NCBI RefSeq assembly: GCF_008693185.1
Contig: NZ_VXKN01000003.1
Coordinates: 1 to 64,000 of the forward strand
DNA from: Acinetobacter qingfengensis
GTDB lineage: Bacteria; Pseudomonadota; Gammaproteobacteria; Pseudomonadales; Moraxellaceae
Direction: 5' to 3'
DNA length: 64,000 bases
In this document: piece after piece, positions 1 to 9,222 of the stretch
How positions within the stretch are numbered: the stretch's first letter is position 1
Layout of the letters: every line of letters begins with the position of its first letter
Notes under the pieces: model-generated
The model's input: only the letters and a program-made list of their open reading frames with translations
Databases searched by the model: none
What the model was told of the DNA's origin: nothing
Made by a program: the position numbers and the translations under genes

Positions 1-348
1 TGTTTGTGGCATTGGACCATCAGTCGCTGCACAGACAAGGATCGCACCGTCCATTTGCGCAGCACCAGTGATCATGTTTTTCACATAGTCAGCGTGTCCC
101 GGACAATCTACGTGTGCGTAGTGACGAGTTGGAGAGTCATATTCTACGTGAGAAGTATTAATCGTAATACCACGTGCTTTTTCTTCAGGCGCAGAGTCGA
201 TTGCTGCATAATCTTTCGCTTCACCACCATAAGTTTTTGCACAAATGGTTGCAATAGCAGCTGTTAAAGTTGTTTTACCATGGTCAACGTGACCGATTGT
301 GCCCACGTTAACGTGCGGCTTATTACGTTCAAACTTGGCTTTAGCCAT
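1..348 (-). CDS. tuf: Elongation factor Tu, N-terminal part (cut by window start)
   Basis: EF-Tu is the GTPase that carries aminoacyl-tRNA to the ribosome. The 116 codons present begin at the ATG whose complement ends at 348 and run off the window edge. The G1 loop GHVDHGKT is at residues 19-26, and the switch I sequence (RGITINTS) and the G3 motif (DCPGHADY) follow in normal order. A ribosome binding site, AGGAAG, lies just upstream. It is the last gene of the str operon, about 94 nt downstream of fusA and on the same strand. The roughly 280 C-terminal residues are outside the window. Confidence 0.98.
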   Translation of the reverse strand, partial: MAKAKFERNKPHVNVGTIGHVDHGKTTLTAAIATICAKTYGGEAKDYAAIDSAPEEKARGITINTSHVEYDSPTRHYAHVDCPGHADYVKNMITGAAQMDGAILVCAATDGPMPQT

Positions 349-370
349 GATGATCTTCCTTTCTTAAACT

Positions 371-393
371 GCTCATGAGGATCGCTCATGAGC
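371..393 (-). other. fusA-tuf intercistronic hairpin
   Basis: An 8-bp perfect inverted repeat (GCTCATGA / TCATGAGC, 371-378 and 386-393) lies between fusA and tuf. It has no T-run on the operon strand, so it does not look like a full terminator. It may be an RNA-processing or stabilising element that lets tuf accumulate differently from fusA; this role is inference. Confidence 0.4.
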
Positions 394-441
394 GCTTGGT
401 TTTTTAACTAAAATTAGTTGGTTAATATAGTAATCCAAAGA

Positions 442-2580
442 TTACTCATCGTCACCTTTTTTGCCGCCAGTCTGGAATTTGGTGATAATGCCTTCTGCCA
501 CATTACGTGGAGTTTCAGCATATTTAGCGAATTCCATAGAGTACGTTGCACGACCTTGAGACATAGAACGCATTTGAGTTGCGTAACCGAACATCTCAGC
601 AAGTGGAACTTCTGCTTTAATTGCTTTTGTTCCGCCAGGAAGATCGTCCATACCTTGAACCATACCACGACGACGGTTTAAGTCACCCATGATATCGCCC
701 ATATAATCTTCTGGAGTTTCTACTTCCACTTTCATGATTGGCTCAAGAAGTACAGGATCTGCTTTCATGAAACCATCACGGAAGGCATAAGAACCCGCCA
801 TTTTGAAAGATAATTCATCAGAGTCGACATCATGGTAAGAACCATCATAAAGAACAGCTTTTACACCTACAACAGGATAGCCTGCAAGGACACCGTTCTT
901 CATACGTTCCTGAATACCCTTGTCTACCGCACCAAAGAATTCTTTAGGTACAACACCACCAACAACTTCTTCTGCAAACTCGTAATCCTTACCAGCAGCT
1001 TCGACATCAAGTGGTTCTAGACGAACATAAACGTGACCAAATTTACCTTTACCACCTGTTTGACGTACGAACTTACCTTCTTGTTCAACAGTCTTTTTGA
1101 TGGTTTCACGGTATGCAACCATTGGTTTACCGATATTTGCTTCAACACCGAATTCACGTTTCATACGGTCAACGATGATGTCTAGGTGAAGCTCACCCAT
1201 ACCAGCAATAATGGTTTGACCAGATTCTTCATCAGTACGTACACGGAATGATGGATCTTCTTTGGCCAAACGCCCCAAAGCAATTGACATTTTTTCTTGG
1301 TCAGCTTTAGTTTTTGGTTCAACTGCAAGTGCAATTACTGGTTCTGGGAATTCCATACGTTCAAGCGTAATGATATTTTTTTCATCACATAATGTATCAC
1401 CCGTAGTAACGTCTTTAAGACCTACACACGCTGCGATATCACCTGCACGAATTTCATCAAGATCCTGACGCTCGTTGGCATGCATCTGTACGATACGACC
1501 AATACGTTCACGTTTAGATTTAACTGGGTTATAAACCGCATCACCCTGTTTAAGTACACCAGAATAAACACGTACGAAAGTCAAGTTACCTACGAATTTG
1601 TCGTTCATGATTTTGAACGCAAGTGCAGAGAACGGTGCTTCGTCAGATGCTTCACGAGATGCTTTAGTTTCAGCTTTATCGTCAAGTACACCTTCGATTG
1701 CTTTTACTTCTGTTGGTGATGGCAAAAACTGAATCACTGCATCCAACATACGTTGAACACCTTTGTTTTTGAACGCAGAACCACAAAGCATGACTTGAAT
1801 TTCAGATGCCAAAGTACGGGCACGTAGACCTGCAATGATGTCTTCTTTAGAAAGATCACCTTCTTCCAGATACTTGTCCATTAACTCTTCTGAAGCTTCC
1901 GCAGCTGACTCAACCATATTGGTGCGCCATTCATTTGCAGTCTCAAGCAATTCAGCAGGAATATCACCATATTCAAACTGCATACCCTGAGATGCTTCAT
2001 CCCAGATAATGGCTTTCATTTCAATAAGGTCAACAACACCCTGGAAACTATCTTCAGCACCAATTGGTACAACGATTGGTACAGGATTTGCACCAAGACG
2101 TGTTTTCATTTGCTCTACAACACGGAAGAAGTTGGCGCCAGTACGGTCCATCTTATTCACAAATGCCAAACGTGGTACTTGATACTTGTTTGCTTGACGC
2201 CATACAGTTTCAGACTGAGGTTGTACGCCACCAACTGCACAGTAAACCATGCATGCACCATCTAGAACACGCATTGAACGCTCTACTTCAATGGTAAAGT
2301 CAACGTGCCCCGGAGTATCAATTACGTTAATACGGTGTTGTGGGAATTGGTTACCCATACCAGACCAGAAACAGGTTGTTGCCGCAGAAGTAATGGTAAT
2401 ACCACGTTCCTGTTCCTGTTCCATCCAATCCATTGTTGCTGCACCATCATGTACTTCACCAATTTTGTGAGATACACCTGTGTAGAACAAAATACGTTCT
2501 GTGGTAGTTGTTTTACCTGCGTCAATGTGCGCAGAGATACCGATATTACGGTAGCGGGAAATCGGAGTTTGGCGAGCCAT
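442..2580 (-). CDS. fusA: Elongation factor G
   Basis: EF-G is the cytosolic GTPase that drives translocation and, with RRF, ribosome recycling. The protein is 712 residues, close to the usual 690-710. The G1 loop AHIDAGKTT is at residues 17-25, DTPGHVDF at 88-95 and NKMD at 142-145. The C-terminal domains IV and V are complete, with the conserved [15 protein letters not shown] segment near the end. It is the third gene of the str operon, between rpsG and tuf. The 177-nt gap from rpsG is longer than many operon junctions and contains a hairpin. I see no defect in the reading frame. Confidence 0.99.
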   Translation of the reverse strand: MARQTPISRYRNIGISAHIDAGKTTTTERILFYTGVSHKIGEVHDGAATMDWMEQEQERGITITSAATTCFWSGMGNQFPQHRINVIDTPGHVDFTIEVERSMRVLDGACMVYCAVGGVQPQSETVWRQANKYQVPRLAFVNKMDRTGANFFRVVEQMKTRLGANPVPIVVPIGAEDSFQGVVDLIEMKAIIWDEASQGMQFEYGDIPAELLETANEWRTNMVESAAEASEELMDKYLEEGDLSKEDIIAGLRARTLASEIQVMLCGSAFKNKGVQRMLDAVIQFLPSPTEVKAIEGVLDDKAETKASREASDEAPFSALAFKIMNDKFVGNLTFVRVYSGVLKQGDAVYNPVKSKRERIGRIVQMHANERQDLDEIRAGDIAACVGLKDVTTGDTLCDEKNIITLERMEFPEPVIALAVEPKTKADQEKMSIALGRLAKEDPSFRVRTDEESGQTIIAGMGELHLDIIVDRMKREFGVEANIGKPMVAYRETIKKTVEQEGKFVRQTGGKGKFGHVYVRLEPLDVEAAGKDYEFAEEVVGGVVPKEFFGAVDKGIQERMKNGVLAGYPVVGVKAVLYDGSYHDVDSDELSFKMAGSYAFRDGFMKADPVLLEPIMKVEVETPEDYMGDIMGDLNRRRGMVQGMDDLPGGTKAIKAEVPLAEMFGYATQMRSMSQGRATYSMEFAKYAETPRNVAEGIITKFQTGGKKGDDE

Positions 2581-2616
2581 AATGTCTTACATTCCTAAAT
2601 ATTTTGTTAAAACAGG

Positions 2617-2637
2617 ACGCATCAAGATTTGATGCGT
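2617..2637 (-). other. rpsG-fusA intercistronic hairpin
   Basis: A perfect 9-bp inverted repeat (ACGCATCAA / TTGATGCGT) with a 3-nt loop sits in the gap between rpsG and fusA. It lacks an adjacent T-run. In E. coli this gap holds the S7 translational control site; whether this hairpin plays such a role is inference. Confidence 0.35.
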
Positions 2638-2757
2638 ACGAATACTTAATATCGGGCAACTTAAATACCCGCAAATCCCCCACTTGGGTAAAGTGCGAGG
2701 TTAAATCGAGCTGCGGTACGCATAAGTATTCTCCTGATCAGGGACTGTTTTATCCGT

Positions 2758-3228
2758 TTAGAAACGGTAATGAGAGAAGGCTTTGTTAGCTTCAGCCATA
2801 CGGTGCACGTCTTCACGTTTTTTGATTGCTGCACCTTTGCCTTCAGCTGCATCAAGCAACTCACCAGCAAGACGTAAAGCCATAGTTTTTTCAGAACGCT
2901 TTGCAGCAGCATCTACTAACCAACGCATAGCCAAGGCAGTACGACGGGATGGGCGTACTTCCATAGGTACTTGATAAGTAGCACCACCAACACGGCGTGC
3001 TTTTACTTCGACCATTGGACGAACTTTTTCAAGAGTGGTTTCAAAAAATTCTACTGGATCGACTTTATTTTTTTCTTGAACACGGTCTAAAGCACCATAA
3101 ACGATACTTTCTGCAATAGATTTTTTACCATCTTGCATCACGTGGTTCATAAATTTAGCAATTGTTTGGCTACCGAACTTAGGATCCGGAAGGATTTCAC
3201 GGGCAGCGACTACGCGACGTCTTGGCAT
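2758..3228 (-). CDS. rpsG: 30S ribosomal protein S7
   Basis: S7 nucleates assembly of the 30S head by binding 16S rRNA and lines the E site. The protein is 156 residues, the standard bacterial length, starting [17 protein letters not shown]. An in-frame ATG 63 nt further upstream would add 21 residues unlike any S7, so the start at 3228 was chosen. The conserved basic N-terminus and the segment GGATYQVP are present. It lies between rpsL and fusA in the str operon. S7 represses its own operon by binding the mRNA in E. coli; conservation here is untested. Confidence 0.98.
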   Translation of the reverse strand: MPRRRVVAAREILPDPKFGSQTIAKFMNHVMQDGKKSIAESIVYGALDRVQEKNKVDPVEFFETTLEKVRPMVEVKARRVGGATYQVPMEVRPSRRTALAMRWLVDAAAKRSEKTMALRLAGELLDAAEGKGAAIKKREDVHRMAEANKAFSHYRF

Positions 3229-3392
3229 TTTAATACACCTAATATTATGACACTTCAGGATAATCCAGCAGTTTGTGCAAGTGTCATGCACGCTACGCTG
3301 GCCTTACTATACGTCGCTTGAATTTCAAATCTGTTACACACATTCAAACAAGCGAAACGCTAAAGGATTTTTGGTACTTTTTTTCCTAAAAA

Positions 3393-3767
3393 TTATTTCT
3401 TAGGACGTTTTGCACCATATTTAGAACGTGACTGGTTACGATCTTTCACACCAGCACAGTCTAAAGAACCACGAACAGTGTGATAACGTACACCCGGTAA
3501 GTCTTTAACACGACCACCACGGATTAATACAACACTGTGTTCTTGTAAATTGTGGCCTTCACCACCGATATAGCTAGAAACTTCAAAACCAGAAGTTAAG
3601 CGAACACGGCAAACTTTACGCATTGCTGAGTTAGGTTTTTTAGGTGTAGTTGTATATACACGAGTACACACACCACGGCGCTGAGGACAAGCCTTAAGCG
3701 CAGGAACTTTGGATTTCTCAACCAAAGTAGAACGACCCTTACGGATCAACTGATTTGTTGTTGCCAT
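3393..3767 (-). CDS. rpsL: 30S ribosomal protein S12
   Basis: S12 sits at the decoding centre and helps set translational accuracy. At 124 residues it has the typical length. The [10 protein letters not shown] loop is intact, with Lys43 and Lys88 present; changes at these positions cause streptomycin resistance in other bacteria, so this allele looks sensitive. It is the first gene of the str operon. A GGGAG ribosome binding site precedes the ATG, and a good promoter and leader hairpin lie further upstream. Confidence 0.99.
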   Translation of the reverse strand: MATTNQLIRKGRSTLVEKSKVPALKACPQRRGVCTRVYTTTPKKPNSAMRKVCRVRLTSGFEVSSYIGGEGHNLQEHSVVLIRGGRVKDLPGVRYHTVRGSLDCAGVKDRNQSRSKYGAKRPKK

Positions 3768-3793
3768 ATGGCAATTCTCCCGTTATTAAACAA

Positions 3794-3825
3794 CCTTAAA
3801 AAGTAAAAAATGCCACTTTTTAAGG
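3794..3825 (-). other. Hairpin at the 5' end of the str operon leader
   Basis: CCTTAAAAAGT (3794-3804) and ACTTTTTAAGG (3815-3825) form a perfect 11-bp stem with a 10-nt loop. The predicted transcription start is near 3826, so the stem would form at the very 5' end of the mRNA. Such 5' stems can protect transcripts from RNase E. A terminator or attenuator role is less likely because no U-run follows the stem on the operon strand. Confidence 0.6.
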
Positions 3826-3832
3826 GCATGGA

Positions 3833-3861
3833 ATTGTAGTCTATATCAGAATGCCGGTCAA
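3833..3861 (-). promoter_or_regulatory. Promoter of the str operon
   Basis: On the minus strand there is a -35 box TTGACC, a 17-nt spacer and a -10 box TACAAT, placed 66 nt upstream of the rpsL ATG. This is a near-consensus sigma70 arrangement, as expected for a strong ribosomal promoter. Confidence 0.75.
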
Positions 3862-3941
3862 CAATTAGTAATCAAACATGAGGTTTAAAATACGGTATTG
3901 AATTATGGATTAATCACGATATTTATAAAACACTAAGGCCT

Positions 3942-3976
3942 GCTGAAATTTTATGTGTGACGAATAAAATTCCAGC
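3942..3976 (-). terminator. Possible terminator after the EcsC-family gene
   Basis: An imperfect inverted repeat (GCTGAAATTTTAT / ATAAAATTCCAGC, one mismatch) lies about 40 nt beyond the stop codon of the EcsC-family gene. It is AT-rich and lacks a clear T-run, so termination is uncertain. Confidence 0.3.
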
Positions 3977-4013
3977 AAACCATTTACGTACGACTATTTA
4001 CTAATTAATCAGA

Positions 4014-5369
4014 CTATTGGTCACTACCCTGCGCTTTTGTTACTTTTTTCTGACGAGGTGATCGTTTTGCTTTTGCCTGACCAGAAGGTGTTTTTTGGGT
4101 AGTTTGTGGCACTGTATTATGCGTCGTTTGCTGGTTTTCATACTCTGGATTTAGAGATTTTTCGGCTACAGGAGTTTCAACGTACTGCTCTGCCAGTGCT
4201 TCAATCCCTTTTTGTATGGCAATATCATCCGGCACTTCAACAACAGCCTGTTCGGTATTTTGCTGTTGGTCTTTGTCCTGAACTTGTACTTCTACAATGG
4301 CATCATTCTTTGGTTCTGTAGCACTACTTGATTTCTGATAGGAAGATGACTCATGTAATTCAGGTATAAATGCTTTTTTATTTTCATCTACTCTATTTTG
4401 CTGGTAAGCATCAAATACAGAGATCTGTTGATCATGATGAATTTGTAAATATTGACGCGCTGAGGCAAACATTTCATCGGCCTGTTTAGCCACAGCATCA
4501 ATCATTTTTACATTATAGTATGCTGCCACTGCACCACCAATGACCGGTGTCACAAACTTTAATACAGAAATTTTATGCAGCCATTGCAATTTAGACCATT
4601 TATACTGTCCTTGCTGATCTTTAAAATAATCTTGGAATTGTGCAATTGAGTAACCTGTACCCAAGAAATTTTGTAGTTGTTGATAATCACCAGATTTAAA
4701 AATACTCTGTAATGTACGCAATCCCAGAAGAATGGTTTGTTTTTCTGCAACCAAGCCAATGTCTGCTTTTGACAGTGCATGATATACCGCCCGTTGATCT
4801 TCATCATTATCCAGTTCAAAACCATACACATGACCAATTTCATAAATGGTTTTTAAGCTAATAATCACTGAAACAGGTAAATCAATCGCGGCACCAACCA
4901 CACCTGTTGCACCACAAATTGCCCCTTGTGTCACAGCCAGGATTTTATTGTTTTCTTTAAATGCACGACTTGCTCGTTGTGAGCGTTCAAGATTTTGCTG
5001 TAATTCCTCGATATTTTTTTGTCCTGTTTGATGAAGCACATGATCTGTTGTAGCAATTTGTCGAGAAAAATCACTCAATAATTTAAACACTTCATCAGCG
5101 GCCTGATCCAGACCATTTGGGACTACAAATCTCGCCAATTGATTTACAGTTGTATAATGCCGACCCAAAACCTGACGGGTAATGGATGGAAACTGATGAC
5201 GGAACATTTGCTGTACATCCGCATAATCTGTATCTAAGGGATCTCGGATTTTTGCTTCTCCTTCAATGACCTGATGATTCTGAACTTTTGAAGATGAGGA
5301 AGCAGCATTTTTTTTTGCAATTGTTTTCAGTTGTTTGACCATACCCAAAATAGCTGATGTTTTACTCAT
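4014..5369 (-). CDS. EcsC family protein
   Basis: The protein is 451 residues. The central part (about residues 75-300) resembles the EcsC domain, named for the third gene of the Bacillus ecs ABC-transporter operon, whose own biochemistry is unknown. Two hydrophobic glycine-rich helices, around GATGVVGAAIDLPVSVII and VTPVIGGAVAAYY, suggest membrane association. The last 150 residues are low-complexity, acidic and Gln-rich and end in a Lys/Arg-rich tail, so they are probably disordered. It is transcribed away from the MoxR/VWA locus, from which it is separated by 208 nt, so the two could share a control region. The function is not known. Confidence 0.75.
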   Translation of the reverse strand: MSKTSAILGMVKQLKTIAKKNAASSSSKVQNHQVIEGEAKIRDPLDTDYADVQQMFRHQFPSITRQVLGRHYTTVNQLARFVVPNGLDQAADEVFKLLSDFSRQIATTDHVLHQTGQKNIEELQQNLERSQRASRAFKENNKILAVTQGAICGATGVVGAAIDLPVSVIISLKTIYEIGHVYGFELDNDEDQRAVYHALSKADIGLVAEKQTILLGLRTLQSIFKSGDYQQLQNFLGTGYSIAQFQDYFKDQQGQYKWSKLQWLHKISVLKFVTPVIGGAVAAYYNVKMIDAVAKQADEMFASARQYLQIHHDQQISVFDAYQQNRVDENKKAFIPELHESSSYQKSSSATEPKNDAIVEVQVQDKDQQQNTEQAVVEVPDDIAIQKGIEALAEQYVETPVAEKSLNPEYENQQTTHNTVPQTTQKTPSGQAKAKRSPRQKKVTKAQGSDQ

Positions 5370-5519
5370 ATCTTTTCTCTAATAAATTGTGTGTATTTAT
5401 TCTCATTAAAAGCAGTTTTGTGTCGTGATGCAAGTTTGTTATGTTATTAAAGCGTTTAAAAATTATCTTTATTTTACCTTGAAAAGAATTTCACTTACCG
5501 ACTTATAACACGAAAACTT

Positions 5520-5547
5520 TTGACTTTAACACGCTAAACCATAATAT
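5520..5547 (+). promoter_or_regulatory. Promoter of the MoxR/VWA locus
   Basis: TTGACT (5520-5525), a 16-nt spacer and TAATAT (5542-5547) lie 30 nt upstream of the ATG of the AAA+ ATPase gene. The predicted leader is only about 24 nt and has no strong Shine-Dalgarno sequence. Confidence 0.55.
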
Positions 5548-5577
5548 AAAAATCATCACTTTTATGAATAGATTCAG

Positions 5578-6678
5578 ATGACTATCAACAATATTGCCAC
5601 TACAGAACAATTAAGACAAAGTGCAGAACACAAATATGCTGATGAATTAAATTTACTTCGGCAACAAGACAAAAAAGTCAGACCTTCCGGTTGGCAACTT
5701 TCTGCCCACGCTGTACGAGATTTTATTTTGGGTAATGAGCATCTGAGAATTAGTAAAAAATTTTATGGTGATGATGCACTGGTTGATCGTGCATTGGTTA
5801 CGCTAATGGGAAAGCAAGGATTAATGCTGGTTGGCGAACCCGGAACCGCAAAATCCATGCTTTCGGAATTATTGAGTGCAGCAATTGGAGGGAGTTCACA
5901 ATTTACTGTTCAGGGAACGGCAGGCACGACTGAAGACCATATTAAATATTCATGGAATTACGCTTTATTACTTTCACAAGGCCCTACTGAACAATCATTG
6001 ATTCCCTCTCCAGTTTTTTATGCTATGCAACAAGGTTGTATTGCGCGCTTTGAAGAAATTACTCGCTGCCCTGCGGAAATTCAGGACGTTTTGGTATCGT
6101 TATTGTCAGAAAAACAGATCATGATTCCAGAAATGGGACAAAATTTTAGCCTACATGCCAATAAAGGATTTAATCTGATTGCAACTGCCAATTTACGTGA
6201 TCGTGGCGTGCATGAAATGTCTTCAGCCCTCAAACGACGCTTTAACTTTGAAACGGTTAAACCCATTAAAGATCGTGCGTTTGAAGTTGAATTATTACAA
6301 TTACAACTTAAAAACGAACTTCAGGAGCTTAACAATGAAGTAAATATTCAGCCTGATATTATTGAGTTGCTGGTAACTGTTTTTCAGGAATTACGCTCAG
6401 GGCAAACGCAACAAGGAACGCAATTAAAAACACCAGATGCAGTGATGTCAACAGCCGAAGCAGTAAATATTGCGCATGCTGCCTGTTTACAAGCAATTTA
6501 TCTGGATGGTGGTGAATTAAGTGCAGCTCACCTTGCGCAACAACTTTTAGGTGTCGTTTTTAAAGATAATGCAGATGATGCTAGACGATTACGTTATTAC
6601 CTTGATACCGTCGTTAAAGAACGTAGTCGTCAGGATCGACACTGGAAAGCATTTTTTGAAGCCAGTCGGAATTTTTAA
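5578..6678 (+). CDS. MoxR-type AAA+ ATPase, YehL-like
   Basis: This is a 366-residue AAA+ ATPase of the MoxR group, which act as chaperones or remodellers together with VWA-domain partners. Walker A GEPGTAKS is at residues 86-93, Walker B IARFEE at 155-160, sensor 1 IATAN at 201-205, and the arginine-finger segment ALKRRF at 217-222. The extended N-terminus of about 60 residues, the partner genes downstream and the overall length match the YehL subfamily of MoxR proteins. It heads a plus-strand operon and its stop is followed after 3 nt by the DUF5682 gene, so translation is likely coupled. The client of the complex is unknown. Confidence 0.88.
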   Translation: MTINNIATTEQLRQSAEHKYADELNLLRQQDKKVRPSGWQLSAHAVRDFILGNEHLRISKKFYGDDALVDRALVTLMGKQGLMLVGEPGTAKSMLSELLSAAIGGSSQFTVQGTAGTTEDHIKYSWNYALLLSQGPTEQSLIPSPVFYAMQQGCIARFEEITRCPAEIQDVLVSLLSEKQIMIPEMGQNFSLHANKGFNLIATANLRDRGVHEMSSALKRRFNFETVKPIKDRAFEVELLQLQLKNELQELNNEVNIQPDIIELLVTVFQELRSGQTQQGTQLKTPDAVMSTAEAVNIAHAACLQAIYLDGGELSAAHLAQQLLGVVFKDNADDARRLRYYLDTVVKERSRQDRHWKAFFEASRNF

Positions 6679-6681
6679 ATC

Positions 6682-9222
6682 ATGGATGTTTTTTCCACAG
6701 TATGTTGGCCAGAACGTTTAACTGAGGCACTGCAAAAACAGCAACAATTGATGCAACAGAATATCTTCTTTGCACCGATTCGCCATCATAGTCCTGCCTG
6801 TGCGTATACACTAAAATATTACATTCAAGATTTACAGCCTACACATATTCTGATTGAAGCACCATATAGCTTTCAACCGTTACTTACCGATTTATTATCT
6901 GAACATACCGTACCTCCTATCGCAATTTTTGCTCAGGCACACATGCCAAATAATCGTAAAAGCGAAGATTGTGAAGATACGGCTAATTTATTACATTCTG
7001 CTTATTTTCCTTTTTGCGATTATTCACCCGAATGGATTGCTTTGCATGAAGGTCACAATCTTGAGGCAAAATTACAATTTATTGATCAAAGCTGGGCAGA
7101 ACAATGTCACCAGCAAATGTCCCTTAATCAGAACTCAACACAACAAAATAATTTAATGCAAGAACGTTATTTGGCACATAGCCAATTTATTCAGCAACTT
7201 GCACAACGTTTACATTGCCGCAACCATGATGAATTATGGGATCATTTATTTGAACTACAAACTCCTGAACAACTGCATCAGGCACAGGATTTCTTTAAGC
7301 ATGTGTTTGGCTGGTGTGCTTTAGCACGGCTAGACTATGAACAAGAAGTATTATTAAGGGAAGGCTCACTACATCGTGAATATTGTATGCTACAGCATAT
7401 TCAGCCGCTGATGGGACAAGACCATAAGATTTTGGTTGTGACAGGTGGATTTCACACATTGGCATTGATTGAGCAATTAACTGATCAAACACCACACAAA
7501 TATTTAATTGACTCCGGAGCAGTCAAATGGTCAGAACAAAACTGGTTAATCCGCTATAGTTTTGATCGGCTGGATGCATTAAATGGTTATGCATCTGGCA
7601 TGCCTTCACCTGCATATTATCAAAGTTTATGGCAAAATCTGAACCAGATGACTGGTAATCCTTTGTCGAAGCAAGAACATCCGTCAGAAAATACCACACA
7701 ACACTGTCTTGATTATCTTAGCCGACTATGCCGAGAGTTGGCAGATAAACAAGCTCTGGAAGTCACGCCATACATTGCCTTGAAGCATACATCAGAATTG
7801 GCGCTTGGTCTGGCACAGTTAAGAGGACATTATCGCCCGAGTCGTTATGATATCTTAGATGCACTACAAACAGCATTAATTAAAGGTGAAATGGATGATG
7901 GTCAACACTATTTACTAAAATGTATCCATGACTATGTAAGTGGACAGCAATTGGGACAAGTAGCAAAAACTCAGCGTAGCCCGGCTTTATTACAAAATAC
8001 TTATCAGCTTGCCCAAAATTTTCGCTTTAAACTGGATGACACTCTAAATAAACAACGAAAACTGGATATTTATCGAAAACCCCTACACCAAAAAATCAGC
8101 CAATTTTTACATTTACTGAGTTATATCAATGTGGGATTTGCTGAATGCTTGTCTGGCCCTGACTTTGTTCATGGTGTCAGCATGTCATTATTATTTGAAG
8201 AATGGCGTTATGCATGGACACCAAGTGTAGAAGCGCGATTAATTGAACTGGCAGAACAAGGTGATCAGCTTAAAATAATTGCTAGTCGGCAACTATTACA
8301 AACACAGCAACAATTACAAAAACAGGGGCTTGGGCAATCGGCAGATCATACCGCCAAATTATTTGCACAAGCGTGTCAATTGGGATTGAATCAGCAACTG
8401 GCTTTGTTTAGCCAGCAATTAAATCAATATTTGCATCAGGATCAAAATTTAGGTTCACTGATTAATGCCACAGAACAACTTTTTTATCTCTGGCATGGCA
8501 AAACACTATTACAATTACCTGAGCAATTATTAAAAGAAAATATTATTTTGGCACTGCAACAAGCGTGTTTTGCACTGGATCAAATTTATGATGAACATGA
8601 AGAAAAAATTGAAAAGAATCTTAAAAATTTAAAAACATTGCATACACTACTTCATAACAGCAGACAACAATTTAATATCGACAATCCTTTGGAATTATTT
8701 TATCAAAATATCGATGTTTCCAGACTGCAACATATTCAACTTGCTAAATTATTTGGCGCTTTGCAATGTTTACTTTACCTGGATGGCCATTTAAGTAGCT
8801 CTGCACTTCAACAATCCATCGTACAGGCGTTTGGCTCTGGGTCACATCCTGAGTCTGCCATACAATATCTTCAAGGTATATTATTTATCGCACCTGAGAT
8901 CTTTGTACAATCTGACATTGCCATCAAAACTTTACATCAATTGATCGGAAAATGGCAAGATGAGGAATTTTTAAGACTTTTGCCGGATTTACGCTATATC
9001 TTCAGTCAACTTAGCCCTCAACAGAGTCAATGTATTTCAGAAAAGATTTCCCAATATACAGGCTTACAAAATGATCTAGTCCTTGATCAGGTCTATGGTC
9101 ATATTTCTGAACAGGAAATGTTGCTAGGCGCAGCACTGAATCAGCAATTAAAAACCATGCTAGAAAAAAATCAGTTACAAGAGTGGATAAATACATCTAT
9201 TCAAACAGGAGAATCATCATGA
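6682..9222 (+). CDS. DUF5682 family protein, YehM-like
   Basis: The protein is 846 residues with no signal peptide or membrane segment. The N-terminal domain carries RHHSPAC (34-40), LIEAP (57-61) and TGGFH (254-258), the pattern of conserved His/Glu motifs seen in DUF5682. The spacing recalls the TraB/GumN and erythromycin-esterase-like proteins, which suggests a hydrolytic or metal-binding site; this is inference. The remaining 550 residues are helical and Gln/Leu-rich, probably a scaffold. The stop codon overlaps the start of the VWA gene (ATGA), so the products should be made in fixed ratio with the ATPase and VWA protein. No enzymatic activity is known to me for the family. Confidence 0.8.
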   Translation: MDVFSTVCWPERLTEALQKQQQLMQQNIFFAPIRHHSPACAYTLKYYIQDLQPTHILIEAPYSFQPLLTDLLSEHTVPPIAIFAQAHMPNNRKSEDCEDTANLLHSAYFPFCDYSPEWIALHEGHNLEAKLQFIDQSWAEQCHQQMSLNQNSTQQNNLMQERYLAHSQFIQQLAQRLHCRNHDELWDHLFELQTPEQLHQAQDFFKHVFGWCALARLDYEQEVLLREGSLHREYCMLQHIQPLMGQDHKILVVTGGFHTLALIEQLTDQTPHKYLIDSGAVKWSEQNWLIRYSFDRLDALNGYASGMPSPAYYQSLWQNLNQMTGNPLSKQEHPSENTTQHCLDYLSRLCRELADKQALEVTPYIALKHTSELALGLAQLRGHYRPSRYDILDALQTALIKGEMDDGQHYLLKCIHDYVSGQQLGQVAKTQRSPALLQNTYQLAQNFRFKLDDTLNKQRKLDIYRKPLHQKISQFLHLLSYINVGFAECLSGPDFVHGVSMSLLFEEWRYAWTPSVEARLIELAEQGDQLKIIASRQLLQTQQQLQKQGLGQSADHTAKLFAQACQLGLNQQLALFSQQLNQYLHQDQNLGSLINATEQLFYLWHGKTLLQLPEQLLKENIILALQQACFALDQIYDEHEEKIEKNLKNLKTLHTLLHNSRQQFNIDNPLELFYQNIDVSRLQHIQLAKLFGALQCLLYLDGHLSSSALQQSIVQAFGSGSHPESAIQYLQGILFIAPEIFVQSDIAIKTLHQLIGKWQDEEFLRLLPDLRYIFSQLSPQQSQCISEKISQYTGLQNDLVLDQVYGHISEQEMLLGAALNQQLKTMLEKNQLQEWINTSIQTGESS

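Noticed and set aside
5564-5581. Five-codon minicistron (ATG to TGA) overlapping the MoxR ATPase start
   Set aside because: It is very short and could arise by chance in AT-rich sequence; no ribosome binding site precedes it.
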